Shown: positions 55,585-64,000 of the stretch, piece after piece
How the letters are laid out: each line of letters begins with the position of its first letter
Numbering within the stretch: position 1 is the first letter of the stretch
From: Leptolyngbya boryana PCC 6306
GTDB taxonomy: Bacteria; Cyanobacteriota; Cyanobacteriia; Leptolyngbyales; Leptolyngbyaceae
Direction of reading: 5' to 3'
DNA: 64,000 nucleotides
NCBI RefSeq assembly: GCF_000353285.1
Contig: NZ_KB731324.1
Span: 2,622,577 to 2,686,576, forward strand
Translations under genes and position numbers: made by a program
Notes under the pieces: generated by a model
Seen by the model: only the letters and a program-made list of their open reading frames with translations
Told to the model about the DNA's origin: nothing
Databases searched by the model: none

Positions 55585-56625
55585 TTATCGCGCTTGCCAA
55601 CGGAATTTACGCGATCGCAAAAACCCGAGTTGTTCTCTCAAAAAGGTCTGTTCCCGGGCTGCATTCAATCTCTGAGCCACCGAATAAGCTTGCTGATAAT
55701 AGCCCTCAGCCGCAGTGAGTTTGCCCTGCTGCTGTTGATGCTGCGCCACCATTTTCAAAGAGTTCAGCATTTGCCAAGCGTCGTTACTCCGATTTGCCAT
55801 TGCTAAACGCTGATTTAGCATCTCGGTGAAGCGATTCTCTTGACCCATGCCTCGATTTGCGAGCATCATGCCATCAAACGCTCGAAATTGAGCCGCTTGG
55901 TCGCTTCCTGTCTGTGCGAGCGTCATCGCGCGATCGTGGGCTGCATAAGCGAGCGCAAAAGATCCAACCGCCCGATAGGCATCGCCTAAGTTATTCAAAG
56001 TATTCGCTGCACCAATGGGATCTTTTGCCTGATCTCGGAACTTGCGGGCTTCTTCGAGAAATGCGATCGCGGCTTGATATCGCCCTTGGGCATAAGTTGC
56101 TAATCCCAAATTGCTCAGCGATAATCCCAGTCCTGCATCATGTTTCGCTTGGCGAGCGATTCTCACACCTTCTGCAAAAGAATTCGCGGCTTCAACGGTT
56201 TGCCCACGTTGCAGAATCACCTGTCCGACGTTGTTATAGCCGTAGATTTGCCGAATCGTATTGCCTTCATCGCGGGCTGCACCCAAACTGCGGCGGAAAG
56301 CATTCTCAGCATTGTTCAATTGATTGAGTTGGATATAGGTCATGCCGAGCAAATCATAGACCCGCCCCTGCGCTGGGATTTCGCCAATTTGTTGATAGAG
56401 GTCAAGAGCGCGATTCCAATCCGCGATCGCTTGATCGAGTAAACCGCTTCGTTGCGCTTGAATTCCAGATTCCACGATGCGGTCTGCGGTTTGTCGCGCA
56501 CTGCCTTGCGTGCCGTTATTGTACTGAACACGAAGCTGGTGATTGAGTGAAGACGCGAAGCTAGGAGCAGCCAGAGCGCTACTGACCAACAGGCTGAGCG
56601 CGATCGAGGGGACGAGTTTCAACAT
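55585..56625 (-). CDS. TPR-repeat protein, exported
   Basis: A 346-residue protein with a signal peptide (MLKLVPSIALSLLVSSALAA, ending near SFA) and tetratricopeptide repeats from about residue 60 to 260 (AIADWNRALDLYQQIGEIPAQ, LGMTYIQLNQLNNAENAFRRSL, GAANTLNNLGDAYRAVGS). It should be a periplasmic interaction scaffold. Its ATG shares one base with the stop of the sigma-like gene (TAATG), so the two are translationally coupled. Confidence 0.9.
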   Translation of the reverse strand: MLKLVPSIALSLLVSSALAAPSFASSLNHQLRVQYNNGTQGSARQTADRIVESGIQAQRSGLLDQAIADWNRALDLYQQIGEIPAQGRVYDLLGMTYIQLNQLNNAENAFRRSLGAARDEGNTIRQIYGYNNVGQVILQRGQTVEAANSFAEGVRIARQAKHDAGLGLSLSNLGLATYAQGRYQAAIAFLEEARKFRDQAKDPIGAANTLNNLGDAYRAVGSFALAYAAHDRAMTLAQTGSDQAAQFRAFDGMMLANRGMGQENRFTEMLNQRLAMANRSNDAWQMLNSLKMVAQHQQQQGKLTAAEGYYQQAYSVAQRLNAAREQTFLREQLGFLRSRKFRWQAR

Positions 56626-57317
56626 TAGAAAAATTCAATTTCTTCTAGGCTTGGATCGAAATCAGCCTCCAATTCGGAAACCGATTCTTGATCTAAAGCA
56701 TTCCCACCCAGATAGATCGTTCTAATGTCATCCGGCAAAAGTTTCTCTAAAGCTTTGTAGCCTGCCTGCAAATGTGCTTTGACTTGCTCCGCATCAATTT
56801 GTTCACCCTCTGCTTGCAAATACGCAGCAATTCGAGTTTCTCCCCAGTGAAAGGTTTGAGCCATGACGATCGTCAAACGTGTCAAAGGTGGCAACTGTTC
56901 TAAAGCACGATCGAGATAACACCAAAATGGCGGAGAAACCCGTCGAATGTCATAATGAATTTCCTCAACAGGCGGCAATTCTGCTTCGTTCATCCCCGAT
57001 GCCGTCACAGCTAAAAGCCAAGTTTGAAAGGTTGAGCCACTTTGGCTAAACACTCGCAAATCAACGCCTGCCAATTCGTGAAAGACATGTCGCCAAATCA
57101 ATGCCAAGAGATACTCAGCTTGCACAGGCGAGCGGGCGGAGCGCTGAATTAACGCATAAACCATGGGACTGTAGCGACAAAACAGCGCTGTAAAGAATTG
57201 CCCAGAGTCAGGATAGCGCTGAAACAAGGTCAGCAATTCCTGATCGCTGTGATGAAACAATGCTTTAACGATTGGATGATTTGCTTCTGGAAAAGTTGGA
57301 ACCGCTACAGCTTTCAT
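56625..57317 (-). CDS. Sigma-70/ECF-like protein, divergent
   Basis: The 230-residue product resembles an extracytoplasmic-function sigma factor in outline: DQELLTLFQRYPDSGQFFTALFCRYS to YLLALIWRHVFHEL looks like region 2, and LEQLPPLTRLTIVMAQTFHWGETRIAAYLQ like a degenerate region 4. The C-terminal 60 residues are acidic and lack helix-turn-helix consensus. It could be a true alternative sigma factor or an adapted, non-sigma descendant; the TPR protein translated with it may be a partner. No anti-sigma factor is seen. Confidence 0.6.
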   Translation of the reverse strand: MKAVAVPTFPEANHPIVKALFHHSDQELLTLFQRYPDSGQFFTALFCRYSPMVYALIQRSARSPVQAEYLLALIWRHVFHELAGVDLRVFSQSGSTFQTWLLAVTASGMNEAELPPVEEIHYDIRRVSPPFWCYLDRALEQLPPLTRLTIVMAQTFHWGETRIAAYLQAEGEQIDAEQVKAHLQAGYKALEKLLPDDIRTIYLGGNALDQESVSELEADFDPSLEEIEFF

Positions 57318-57500
57318 AAGAATGTCAAGGTCGGATTAATAACTATATACAGGCTGAATCGAAAATGGCACGTTTTTTTAGAGGTCGATCGCCCAAAAAA
57401 ATTGTGATTTTCTAAAGCTTGCGGATGGTTTCAGAATCGTATTGATAGAATAAGTGGACTGATTCTGTAACTCAGCCCGTTGCGTTAGTCTTTTTAATCT

Positions 57501-58019
57501 ATGGATAGTTTATTCTCAACTCAAGGCATCATGGTGATGTTGCTCGGCGCATACGCTGTAGCAATGTGGCTTTTCCTGACGAGCGCTCCCAAGGTTCATA
57601 CTGTGATGGTTTCAGATATTGAGAGCGCCCGCGATTTTTACGAAGGGATGTTGAAGCTAGCAGTGGCTGAGATTCCCCTGCATTATTACTATAATTACGA
57701 ACAGTCATTGGGAACGGCAGGCGTGAACCCAATGTATCTTACTGGTTCGATGGGAAGTACGACGGCGCGTGGTAACGGCAACGATGGACTGTGGTATCAG
57801 CTTAAGAAAAATACTCAACTGCATGTGATTTCTGGTGCAACCTTGGGCGAGAAAGACCGACAACGGCATGTTTGTTTCGATCGAGATTGTCTCGATCAGA
57901 TCCTTCTCCGCATTCAAACTCGCGGCATCAAGCACAAAATCCGTCGTGAAAAGCCTTTGAACTTTTTAGCAAAAGACTTTACCGGGCAAGTTGTTGAGTT
58001 TGCAGAAGTTGTGAACTAG
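57501..58019 (+). CDS. Membrane-anchored glyoxalase/VOC-like protein
   Basis: A 172-residue protein with an N-terminal transmembrane helix (GIMVMLLGAYAVAMWLFL) and a VOC-like domain (KVHTVMVSDIESARDFYEGML and the C-terminal KDFTGQVVEFAE). Metal ligands are incomplete: only His in HTVMVSD and the Glu near the end are plausible. A conserved cyanobacterial family of unknown substrate. Confidence 0.75.
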   Translation: MDSLFSTQGIMVMLLGAYAVAMWLFLTSAPKVHTVMVSDIESARDFYEGMLKLAVAEIPLHYYYNYEQSLGTAGVNPMYLTGSMGSTTARGNGNDGLWYQLKKNTQLHVISGATLGEKDRQRHVCFDRDCLDQILLRIQTRGIKHKIRREKPLNFLAKDFTGQVVEFAEVVN

Positions 58020-58094
58020 CAAAGTTCGATCTAATTTCTAGAGCGAGGAGTTAACCTAAGGCTTGCTCCTCGTTTTGCGATTGAAGGGAAATTT

Positions 58095-58715
58095 ATGACA
58101 CCTGCAATTCAGAGCCAAACGCTGACATTTGAAGATTTTTTGATTTGGGATGATGGCAGTGATCGTAATTTTGAACTAATTGATGGAATTCCTGTGCCAC
58201 TTGTTGAACCGAATGCTGCTCATGAAGATGTTGCGGATGAATTGTGCGATCGCTTAAAGCAACATTGCCAAGAGCGAGATTTGCCCTATGTTCCAAAACG
58301 GTTGAAGCAGGTCAGGATGAACACTGAACCTGGAGAGAAAGAGAAAAGCCGTAAACCGGATATTGTGGTGTTCGATCGTGCAGAATGGCAGAGAATGCGT
58401 TCTCTCTCAAGTCCTGCTGCTGCCTACACTTGTCCGCCGCTTGTGATTGAAGTCGTGAGTACAAATTGGCAAGATGACTATCTGATCAAGCTGGCAGAGT
58501 ATGAGAAATTAGGCATCCGAGAATATTGGATTGTAGATTATGCAGCGCTTGGGGGACGACTTTACATTGGTAATCCTAAGCAGCCAACGATTAGTATTTA
58601 CACCCTAGTTGATGGGGAATATGAGGTTCAGAGATTTCGGGAGAGTGATCCTATCACCTCTTCCACCTTCAGAACGCTAGATCTGACAGCCAGCGAAGTT
58701 TTCCGAGCAGGATAA
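58095..58715 (+). CDS. Uma2-family (DUF820) endonuclease-like protein
   Basis: The 206-residue product has ELIDGIPVPLVEPNAAHEDVADEL at the start, RKPDIVVFD near residue 90, CPPLVIEVVSTNWQDDYLIK near 117 and LGIREYWIVDYAALGG near 150, the PD-(D/E)XK set of the family. It is distinct from the family member at 12326-12883. It heads a short accessory run of small genes up to 60085. An ATG with AAGGGAAA-type site precedes it. Confidence 0.85.
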   Translation: MTPAIQSQTLTFEDFLIWDDGSDRNFELIDGIPVPLVEPNAAHEDVADELCDRLKQHCQERDLPYVPKRLKQVRMNTEPGEKEKSRKPDIVVFDRAEWQRMRSLSSPAAAYTCPPLVIEVVSTNWQDDYLIKLAEYEKLGIREYWIVDYAALGGRLYIGNPKQPTISIYTLVDGEYEVQRFRESDPITSSTFRTLDLTASEVFRAG

Positions 58716-58785
58716 GCCGTTACTCTATCTCTCTCTACATTATCGATACGGGAATTATCGATGTTGGTCTATTCGGAACCAATCT

Positions 58786-59388
58786 ATGGGTACTGATATC
58801 AATTTGTATGCAGAAATATACGTGCATGGAAAATGGGAGCCAATTCCTCAGCCTCAAGCAACATCATGGTCAAAAGGAAAGGTTGTGCCTGTAGAAGCTA
58901 TTGAAATTGGACGACCGTTTAGGTTATTTGCGGCTCTGGCTGGTATCTGTCAAGATAATCTACGATCAACAATGTACGCTGTCATAGAGCCTATTTCAGA
59001 ACCACGGGGTTTCCCGGAAGATATGAATGATCTTTACAAGAAGCATTTTGTGGAATCCGCCGTTGGTTGCTGTTTTGGACATTCCTGGCTATTGGCTCAA
59101 GAAGTTATAGACTACGACTGGGATGGTCAATATGTGAAGCAGTGGGCGTATGTGAAACACCAGTATGCTGATTTATTTGATGGGGACAGTGCGCTTCCGA
59201 TCGCTTTTCCAGAGGGGGAAAGTCTGTATTTTGTTCTTCCCAATTGGAAACAAGAACCTGGCACTACTGAAGTATCGTGGGTAACGAGTTATCGAGACTA
59301 CATAGGCTGTTCTGAAGAGTTTATTGAGGCATTGCTTAAGTTAGGCGATCCAAATGAGATTAGGATAGTTTTCTGGTTTGATGGATAA
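58786..59388 (+). CDS. Hypothetical protein
   Basis: An unrecognised 200-residue soluble protein, MGTDINLYAEIYVHGKWEPI at the start, with PFRLFAALAGICQDN and EFIEALLKLGDPNEIRIVFWFDG near the ends. Length, aromatic content and the MGTDI start resemble phage- or island-borne proteins of unknown role. It starts 70 bases after a Uma2 gene. Confidence 0.6.
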   Translation: MGTDINLYAEIYVHGKWEPIPQPQATSWSKGKVVPVEAIEIGRPFRLFAALAGICQDNLRSTMYAVIEPISEPRGFPEDMNDLYKKHFVESAVGCCFGHSWLLAQEVIDYDWDGQYVKQWAYVKHQYADLFDGDSALPIAFPEGESLYFVLPNWKQEPGTTEVSWVTSYRDYIGCSEEFIEALLKLGDPNEIRIVFWFDG

Positions 59389-59454
59389 GTTCACCCAAGA
59401 TAGAGCAACGATTCGGAATCGAGGTCAATCAACTTTAGAAAAGAAAACTTTCAT

Positions 59455-59673
59455 ATGTCATTACCTGAGCTAATGTCACAAATCCAAGAACTGCCAAAAC
59501 TTGACAAGCTGAAACTGATGCAATTTTTGGCAACAGAACTCGTCAAAGAAGAAGATGCAAACTTCTTTGTTGCAGGTCAAGAATATCCTGTTTGGTCGCC
59601 GTATAACTGCTCTGAGGCTGCGAATGTTTTGATGGATCTCCTGGCAACGAAACAGCAGGAACAGAATGGTTGA
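59455..59673 (+). CDS. Small hypothetical protein upstream of the protease gene
   Basis: A 72-residue protein (MSLPELMSQIQELPKLDKLKL) with an N-terminal helix pair reminiscent of small antitoxin-like partners. It overlaps the start of the broken aspartic protease gene by eight bases, a coupled layout frequently seen for this protease family in cyanobacteria. Function unknown. Confidence 0.6.
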   Translation: MSLPELMSQIQELPKLDKLKLMQFLATELVKEEDANFFVAGQEYPVWSPYNCSEAANVLMDLLATKQQEQNG

Positions 59674-60085
59674 CGCTCAGAAGTTCCCCTACAAAATTAT
59701 TGATACCCGTCTTGGCATGGTCGATCGAATGGCATATTTGCCATTGATACTCAGTCTGAATAATCAAGCTCTAAACGTCGAAGGCTGATTAGATACAGGG
59801 GCAAGCGTCAATGTTTTGCCTTATGAGTTGGGGCAACAGTTAGGCTTAATTTGGGAGAATGAGACGCTTTCGGTTGTCTTAGCAGGGAACTTGGCTCGAT
59901 TTGAAGCTCGCGCAGTCGTGGTGAATGCTCAAATTAGTTCGTTCCCAAGAGTTAATCTAGCGTTTGCTTGGACACAAGCAAATAATGTGCCCTTGATTTT
60001 GGGACAAGCCAATTTCTTCTTTGAGTTTGAAGTTTGTTTCTTCCGTGCGCGTTCTGAATTTGAGGTTCGCCCGAAACAGGTTTAA
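59666..60085 (+). pseudogene. Retropepsin-like aspartic protease with in-frame stop
   Basis: From ATG 59666 the frame reads LPLILSLNNQALNVEG, then TGA at 59786-59788, then LDTGASVNVLPYELGQQLG and on to a stop at 60085, 139 codons in all. The stop falls one codon before the catalytic LDTGAS. Homologues have a Leu there, so a single TTA to TGA change is the simplest cause. The rest is undamaged (PLILGQANFFFEFEV), so the loss is recent or the stop is read through. Confidence 0.75.
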
Positions 60086-60099
60086 TAGGAATGCCATTT

Positions 60100-60126
60100 A
60101 AAAAAGAATAGCTCCCGCAAGGGAGC
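60100..60126 (-). terminator. Terminator for the HEAT-repeat gene
   Basis: GCTCCC/GGGAGC with loop GCAA is followed in the minus direction by a T run. It lies 97 bases after the stop of the HEAT protein and close to the end of the protease pseudogene. Confidence 0.7.
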
Positions 60127-60222
60127 CGAAGTTATGGTGATTTGACTCTAGGACACAATCGTAATTTTGACGGGATCTAGGCGAGAAATCTGTATCGAAG
60201 ATTGCTCAAATCCCATTCATGC

Positions 60223-61191
60223 CTATGGCAAACTTTCAGGAGGACTGACTGAATTTTTCAAGACAGGTAGATTGTCACCCGGAACCTGACGAATGCGATT
60301 CAATTGACCCAAAGCCCATTTTGCTGTTTCTTGCACATCTTTGTCTGAATCCTCAGTGGCTTTGTGCAAGAGATTGCTGATTTGCGAAACCATGTCATAG
60401 ACGCGCGTCAAATCTCGAATGGCATTTTTTCGCACTTCTGCATTTTCATCTTGCAATGACACTGCTAAAGCGCGGGTCATTGGTTTGAGGGTGCGAGTCC
60501 CAATCTCTGACAGAGTTGAGAGAATTAAACTTCGCTGTTTAGAATCGGAATCAATCAGCAAATCGACGAGCGGCTGAACGGCACGAGTGTCGCCTCTTTG
60601 TCCCAACTCCCAAATCACTTTGCGGCGCTTAACTGGATCAGGCGATCGCAGATCTTGAATCAGTTCATCGACGATATTGACTTTCGCAAGTCGCGTCGTT
60701 TCCTCAAGCTTGGGCTGAGATTCTAGCTCCGTAGGCTTTGGAGAATCGACAACCTGAGTTAGCGGCTCAGCAATCTCAGATTGGAGAGTTGTCTGCGATC
60801 GACCATTGCCATTTTGAGAGGTTGGGCGAGAGTTTGCTAGCTCTGACTTGAGAGTTGAACCGTTCAACGTTGGAACACTCAATGGCAAGGATGGGGAGGC
60901 TGGTAAGGATGGGGGGGCAGGGTTTAAATCAGGCGTAATCGGCTCTAGGATGTCAGGCGTTGTTTGTCCCATACGCTTTAAGGCGATAACAACTGCAACT
61001 CCCACGATCGCGACTGCTCCAGCGCCTCCTAGCACAATTGGAGAAGCCCAAAGCGGTGGGTTTGCTGGCTGACCTGTTTTTGCCAAAACGGGTGAGGCTA
61101 AATTTTGAGCTTGACTTGCCTCGACCGAACGCGCCGACACACTGAGACAAGCTGCACAAGTGACAATCAGGAGACTGGGGCGTGGGATCAT
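60223..61191 (-). CDS. HEAT-repeat protein with N-terminal signal or membrane segment
   Basis: The about 322-residue product begins with a hydrophobic segment (LLIVTCAACLSVSARS) and has another one near residue 55-75 (VLGGAGAVAIVGVAVVIALK), then a Pro/Ser-rich linker and HEAT repeats from about 185 to 305 (SPDPVKRRKVIWELGQRGDTRAVQPLVDLL, DLQDENAEVRKNAIRDL-type). It is probably a membrane-anchored scaffold. ATG 61191 is favoured over TTG 61203. Confidence 0.8.
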   Translation of the reverse strand: MIPRPSLLIVTCAACLSVSARSVEASQAQNLASPVLAKTGQPANPPLWASPIVLGGAGAVAIVGVAVVIALKRMGQTTPDILEPITPDLNPAPPSLPASPSLPLSVPTLNGSTLKSELANSRPTSQNGNGRSQTTLQSEIAEPLTQVVDSPKPTELESQPKLEETTRLAKVNIVDELIQDLRSPDPVKRRKVIWELGQRGDTRAVQPLVDLLIDSDSKQRSLILSTLSEIGTRTLKPMTRALAVSLQDENAEVRKNAIRDLTRVYDMVSQISNLLHKATEDSDKDVQETAKWALGQLNRIRQVPGDNLPVLKNSVSPPESLP

Positions 61192-61245
61192 AAACAAATC
61201 CAAAACTGCAAATCGCCATTCGACTCCTAGAATGCCCGAATCGAT

Positions 61246-62316
61246 TTAGCGATCGAGGTTAGAGTCCGAGATGGTTGTAATTTCACTGAGATTCGAGTCG
61301 GCTTGCGGTAGCATTTGCCTATTCTCGGCTATGTTACCCTGAACTTCTTCGATCGACTCAGAAATTGATCCACTCAAGACATCGCGTTGATTGATTAAGT
61401 AAATACTGATAAGGGTTAGAGCAACGCCAATCCACTGAATCGGACTGAGGACTTCAGCTAAGAAAAGGTTGCCAAACAGCAAAGCGAATACGGGTGTCAA
61501 AAATGTCAGAGAGCTTAAACTAGTCAAGCTCCCACTCGCAGCAAAATAGAAAAATAAACCGTACGCAATTGCACTGCCAAAAATTGTGGAATAAGACAAC
61601 GACACCCAATTGGCTGCACTTAAATTCGTCCACTGATCAGTTTCTAACTGGCTCGACAATCCAAACAGGGGCAATCCGCCTAAAATCATGTGCCAGCCTG
61701 TGGCTGAAATCGGATCTGCATATTGGCAAACATAGCGAGAAAGAATCGTTCCAACTGCCATTGATAGAGCAGCAAGTAACATAAGCCATTGCCCGTTATC
61801 GAATAAGCCAGCGAGCAAGTCAGCAAATGAGCCGATATCGACAAAAGCTTCTCCTAAACGTGATCCTGCTGAAAGAATGAATTCTTCAGGCAAGCCGAGC
61901 AGACTGATGCCGCAAACGCCTATTGCTAAGCCCAGCCAGCCCCACACTCCAATCTTTTCCCCAAAGAGCCATAACGCCATCAGCGCGACCGCTAAAGGCT
62001 GAGAATCAATCATCACTGATCCCAGTCCTGCCCCAGTTCTCACCAATCCTTGCGCCAAAAAACCCTGAAACAGTGCGCCATCGACTAGGGCGAAGAAACT
62101 AATCCAAAGCCATGCTGCCCACCCTTGTGGTTGCGATCGCTTCATCCAAATTGCTGCCAATAAAACCAGAATTCCCGCAGGGAGTAAACGCACCCCTGCC
62201 ATAAAAAAAGGCGTGGTATTGGGAATGACTCCTTTCATCGCGACCATTGCAGTTCCCCATAGGAAAAAAGGTGCGATGAGCAGGAAAGGCGATCGAGATT
62301 TGAGTGACATGGGCAA
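61246..62316 (-). CDS. EamA/DMT-family transporter
   Basis: Ten-span drug/metabolite transporter of 356 residues with two EamA repeats (SPFLLIAPFFLWGTAMVAMK, GVIPNTTPFFMAGVRLLPAG and later PIQWIGVALTLISIYLINQRD). The last 40 residues are a hydrophilic tail. Substrate not predictable. It starts 113 bases from the divergent sppA-like gene. Confidence 0.9.
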   Translation of the reverse strand: MPMSLKSRSPFLLIAPFFLWGTAMVAMKGVIPNTTPFFMAGVRLLPAGILVLLAAIWMKRSQPQGWAAWLWISFFALVDGALFQGFLAQGLVRTGAGLGSVMIDSQPLAVALMALWLFGEKIGVWGWLGLAIGVCGISLLGLPEEFILSAGSRLGEAFVDIGSFADLLAGLFDNGQWLMLLAALSMAVGTILSRYVCQYADPISATGWHMILGGLPLFGLSSQLETDQWTNLSAANWVSLSYSTIFGSAIAYGLFFYFAASGSLTSLSSLTFLTPVFALLFGNLFLAEVLSPIQWIGVALTLISIYLINQRDVLSGSISESIEEVQGNIAENRQMLPQADSNLSEITTISDSNLDR

Positions 62317-62429
62317 TTAGGAATGAGGCTACTCTAATCTTAGTAAATTATGTAGATTCGTTAAGTATTCTTTATAGCGATGGCGATCGGATTCGTTAGA
62401 ATCAAACATACTTGTGATGGTTGAAATTT

Positions 62430-63269
62430 ATGGTTCGGTTCTTTAGAAAACGTGGGTCACGAAAACAGATTGCTCGAATTGAGGTGAAAGGCGCGATCGC
62501 AGGTGCAACTCGAAAAAGAGTGCTTGAAAATCTCAAAGTGATTGAGGAAAGAGAATTTCCAGCTCTATTGCTGAGAATTGATAGCCCGGGCGGAACCGTA
62601 GGCGATTCTCAGGAAATTTACGAAGCGCTGAAACGATTGCGCGAAAAGGTAAAGATCGTTGCGAGCTACGGCAATATTTCGGCTTCAGGTGGCGTTTACA
62701 TTGGCATGGGCGCACAGCACATTATGTCGAATCCTGGAACGATTACAGGTAGTATTGGCGTGATTCTGCGTGGGAATAATATTGAGCGTCTGCTCGAAAA
62801 AGTTGGCGTTTCCTTCAAAGTGATCAAATCAGGTCCGTACAAAGATATTTTGTCGTTCGATCGAGAACTGACTGAGCCTGAGCAAAAAATCCTACAAGAA
62901 CTGATTGATATTAGCTATTCTCAATTCGTTCAGACCGTTGCAGAGTCACGAAACCTCCCAGAGGAGACGGTCAGAACGTTTGCAGATGGGCGGATTTTTA
63001 CCGGACAGCAGGCACTCGCTTTAGGAGTTGTCGATCGCTTGGGAACTGAAGAAGATGCCCGTCGTTGGGCTTGTGAATTGGTTGGGCTTGATCCTGAGAA
63101 AACCAAGACATTTAACTTTGAAGAGAAGAAGTCGGTTGTGAGTCGATTCACGTCGAACGATCGCTTAGACGGACTAATTGGAGCCTTGCCGCCGTTGGTT
63201 GTCGGAATGGATTGGTTGGAATTTGAACTTGAGACTTGTGGGTTGCCTCTGTGGTTATACCGCCCTTAA
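62430..63269 (+). CDS. S49 family signal peptide peptidase (short SppA)
   Basis: The 279-residue product has no transmembrane N-terminus. The catalytic serine lies in SYGNISASGGVYIGMGA and the lysine in KSGPYKDILSFDREL; LLRIDSPGGTVGDSQEIYEAL is also typical. It is the single-domain form found in plastids and cyanobacteria. ATG 62430 is taken over TTG 62421 because a purine-rich run precedes it. Confidence 0.92.
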   Translation: MVRFFRKRGSRKQIARIEVKGAIAGATRKRVLENLKVIEEREFPALLLRIDSPGGTVGDSQEIYEALKRLREKVKIVASYGNISASGGVYIGMGAQHIMSNPGTITGSIGVILRGNNIERLLEKVGVSFKVIKSGPYKDILSFDRELTEPEQKILQELIDISYSQFVQTVAESRNLPEETVRTFADGRIFTGQQALALGVVDRLGTEEDARRWACELVGLDPEKTKTFNFEEKKSVVSRFTSNDRLDGLIGALPPLVVGMDWLEFELETCGLPLWLYRP

Positions 63270-63362
63270 GCGTAAAGAATGAAGCAATGATCCGGATTCA
63301 ATCTATATCCCTTCGTTGATAAGCTAGTGGATTGAGACGAGCAAGATATGGAGGATACCCAC

Positions 63363-63758
63363 GTGCATTGGCGAGTACGAGCAATTCGGGGAGCGACCAC
63401 CGCTTCAGAAAATACGATCGAGGCAATTCGGGAAGCGGTGACGGAGTTATTAGACGAGTTGGAGGCTTACAACACGTTAGACCCTGATGAGATCGTCAGT
63501 GCTACGTTTACGGTGACGAAAGATCTTGATGCGATTTTTCCGGCTGCGATCGCTAGAGAACGCGCGCATTGGGCAAATGTGCCGCTAATCGACGTGCAGC
63601 AAATGTATGTGAAGGGGAGTTTAGAGCGGTGTATCCGGTTTTTGATTCATTTCAATACGCCTGATCCGAATGTGAAAATTCACCACCCTTATCTGAGACA
63701 AGCAAAAAATCTTCGTCCAGATTGGACGATCGCTCAAATTGCTGGAACGCAAAGTTAG
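63363..63758 (+). CDS. aroH: Chorismate mutase, AroH class
   Basis: Converts chorismate to prephenate, the substrate of PheA. The 131-residue product starts VHWRVRAIRGATTASENT; the family starts there (W-R-V-R-A-I-R-G-A-T), and GGAGG at 63350-63354 stands eight bases before GTG 63363, while the longer frame from 63348 would use that same site as its start codon. The active-site Arg and Glu residues (RGATT; ATFTVTKDLDAIFPA) are present. Confidence 0.92.
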   Translation: MHWRVRAIRGATTASENTIEAIREAVTELLDELEAYNTLDPDEIVSATFTVTKDLDAIFPAAIARERAHWANVPLIDVQQMYVKGSLERCIRFLIHFNTPDPNVKIHHPYLRQAKNLRPDWTIAQIAGTQS

Positions 63759-63763
63759 ATTGC

Positions 63764-63797
63764 AAAAAAAACTGGGCATCTCTGGTAGAGATGCCCA
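63764..63797 (-). terminator. Terminator of the hli gene
   Basis: TGGGCATCTCT (63773-63783) pairs with AGAGATGCCCA (63787-63797), 11 pairs and a three-base loop, followed in the minus direction by eight T residues at 63764-63771. It also lies after aroH. Confidence 0.9.
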
Positions 63798-63849
63798 ACA
63801 GACTAGCTTTCAAGGTTGACCAGAATTTAAAAGAAAGATAACGATACGA

Positions 63850-64000
63850 TTACATCAGACCCAGGAAGCGCAATACGCCGCTACCTGTTAAATATTCAGT
63901 GATCAAAGCAGCCACAAAGCCGATCATTGCTAATCGACCATTCCATAGTTCAGCTTGCGGAGTGAAGCCAAATTTCCAAGCGTTACGATCCTCTACAGCA
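63850..64000 (-). CDS. hli: High-light-inducible protein, C-terminal part (cut by right edge)
   Basis: Reading leftward from the edge gives [20 protein letters not shown], then [20 protein letters not shown], then GVLRFLGLM and stop. This is the single LHC-type helix with the chlorophyll-binding ExxNGRxAMIGF motif of HLIP/Scp proteins that protect photosystem II assembly. About 50 residues are inside the window; the N-terminus lies beyond base 64000. Confidence 0.9.
   Translation of the reverse strand, partial: AVEDRNAWKFGFTPQAELWNGRLAMIGFVAALITEYLTGSGVLRFLGLM

Overview
The window is chromosomal DNA of a filamentous-type cyanobacterium, close in feel to Leptolyngbya-like lineages. The evidence is psaD, petM, ycf39, sasA, an NblR-type regulator, cyanobacterial Hfq, a high-light-inducible protein, several cyanobacteria-only families (DUF1997, DUF4327, DUF2949) and the very frequent HIP1 octamer GCGATCGC. 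Genes are dense on both strands. No tRNA, rRNA or CRISPR array was seen.

Layout. 1-3.2 kb: 5' two thirds of glutamate synthase (cut by the left edge), with an NtcA-type palindrome upstream. 3.8-6.7 kb: secreted phosphodiester glycosidase, cupin and A-type Fe-S carrier. 6.8-13.4 kb: the str ribosomal cluster rpsL-rpsG-fusA-tuf, with rpsJ displaced by two reverse-strand genes. 13.5-21.6 kb: LON-domain protein, pheA, DUF1997, then rnhB-rne and a fused radical SAM protein on the minus strand. 21.6-25.8 kb: STAS protein, clpS, CPBP protease, lipA-gpsA.

25.8-28.7 kb is the accessory hot spot. A segment of about 2.9 kb lies between two diverged copies of the last 66 bases of gpsA. It holds an antitoxin with a vapC remnant, a decayed IS110-family element with a structured 5' leader (candidate bridge RNA), an orphan gene and a GC-rich block foreign to its surroundings. 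It looks like an old island inserted at the 3' end of gpsA.

28.7-38 kb: trpE, psaD, a DICT-GAF histidine kinase, ispF, tldD, a 970-base gene-free stretch and sasA. 38-48.7 kb: a Kef-type antiporter, a vapBC-pentapeptide operon, hfq/dapF, pdxA, the 34-residue petM, a SmtB/ZiaR-like repressor divergent from ycf39, nadK, and an nblR-like regulator overlapping a DUF192 lipoprotein. 49-54.3 kb: an exopolysaccharide cluster (DUF2949, three GT4 glycosyltransferases, OPX/Wza-like export protein). 54.5-64 kb: a J-domain/pentapeptide fusion, a TPR protein coupled to a sigma-like protein, VOC, Uma2, an aspartic protease gene with a stop codon at its active-site motif, HEAT protein, EamA transporter, SppA-type protease, aroH, and the 3' part of an hli gene cut by the right edge.

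Functionally the window mixes nitrogen assimilation, translation, RNA decay, photosynthesis and aromatic amino-acid synthesis (pheA, trpE and aroH unlinked). The mobile or accessory DNA sits mainly at 11.4-13 kb, 25.8-28.7 kb, 41 kb and 58-60 kb. All functional names come from recognising sequence motifs by eye; no database search was run.
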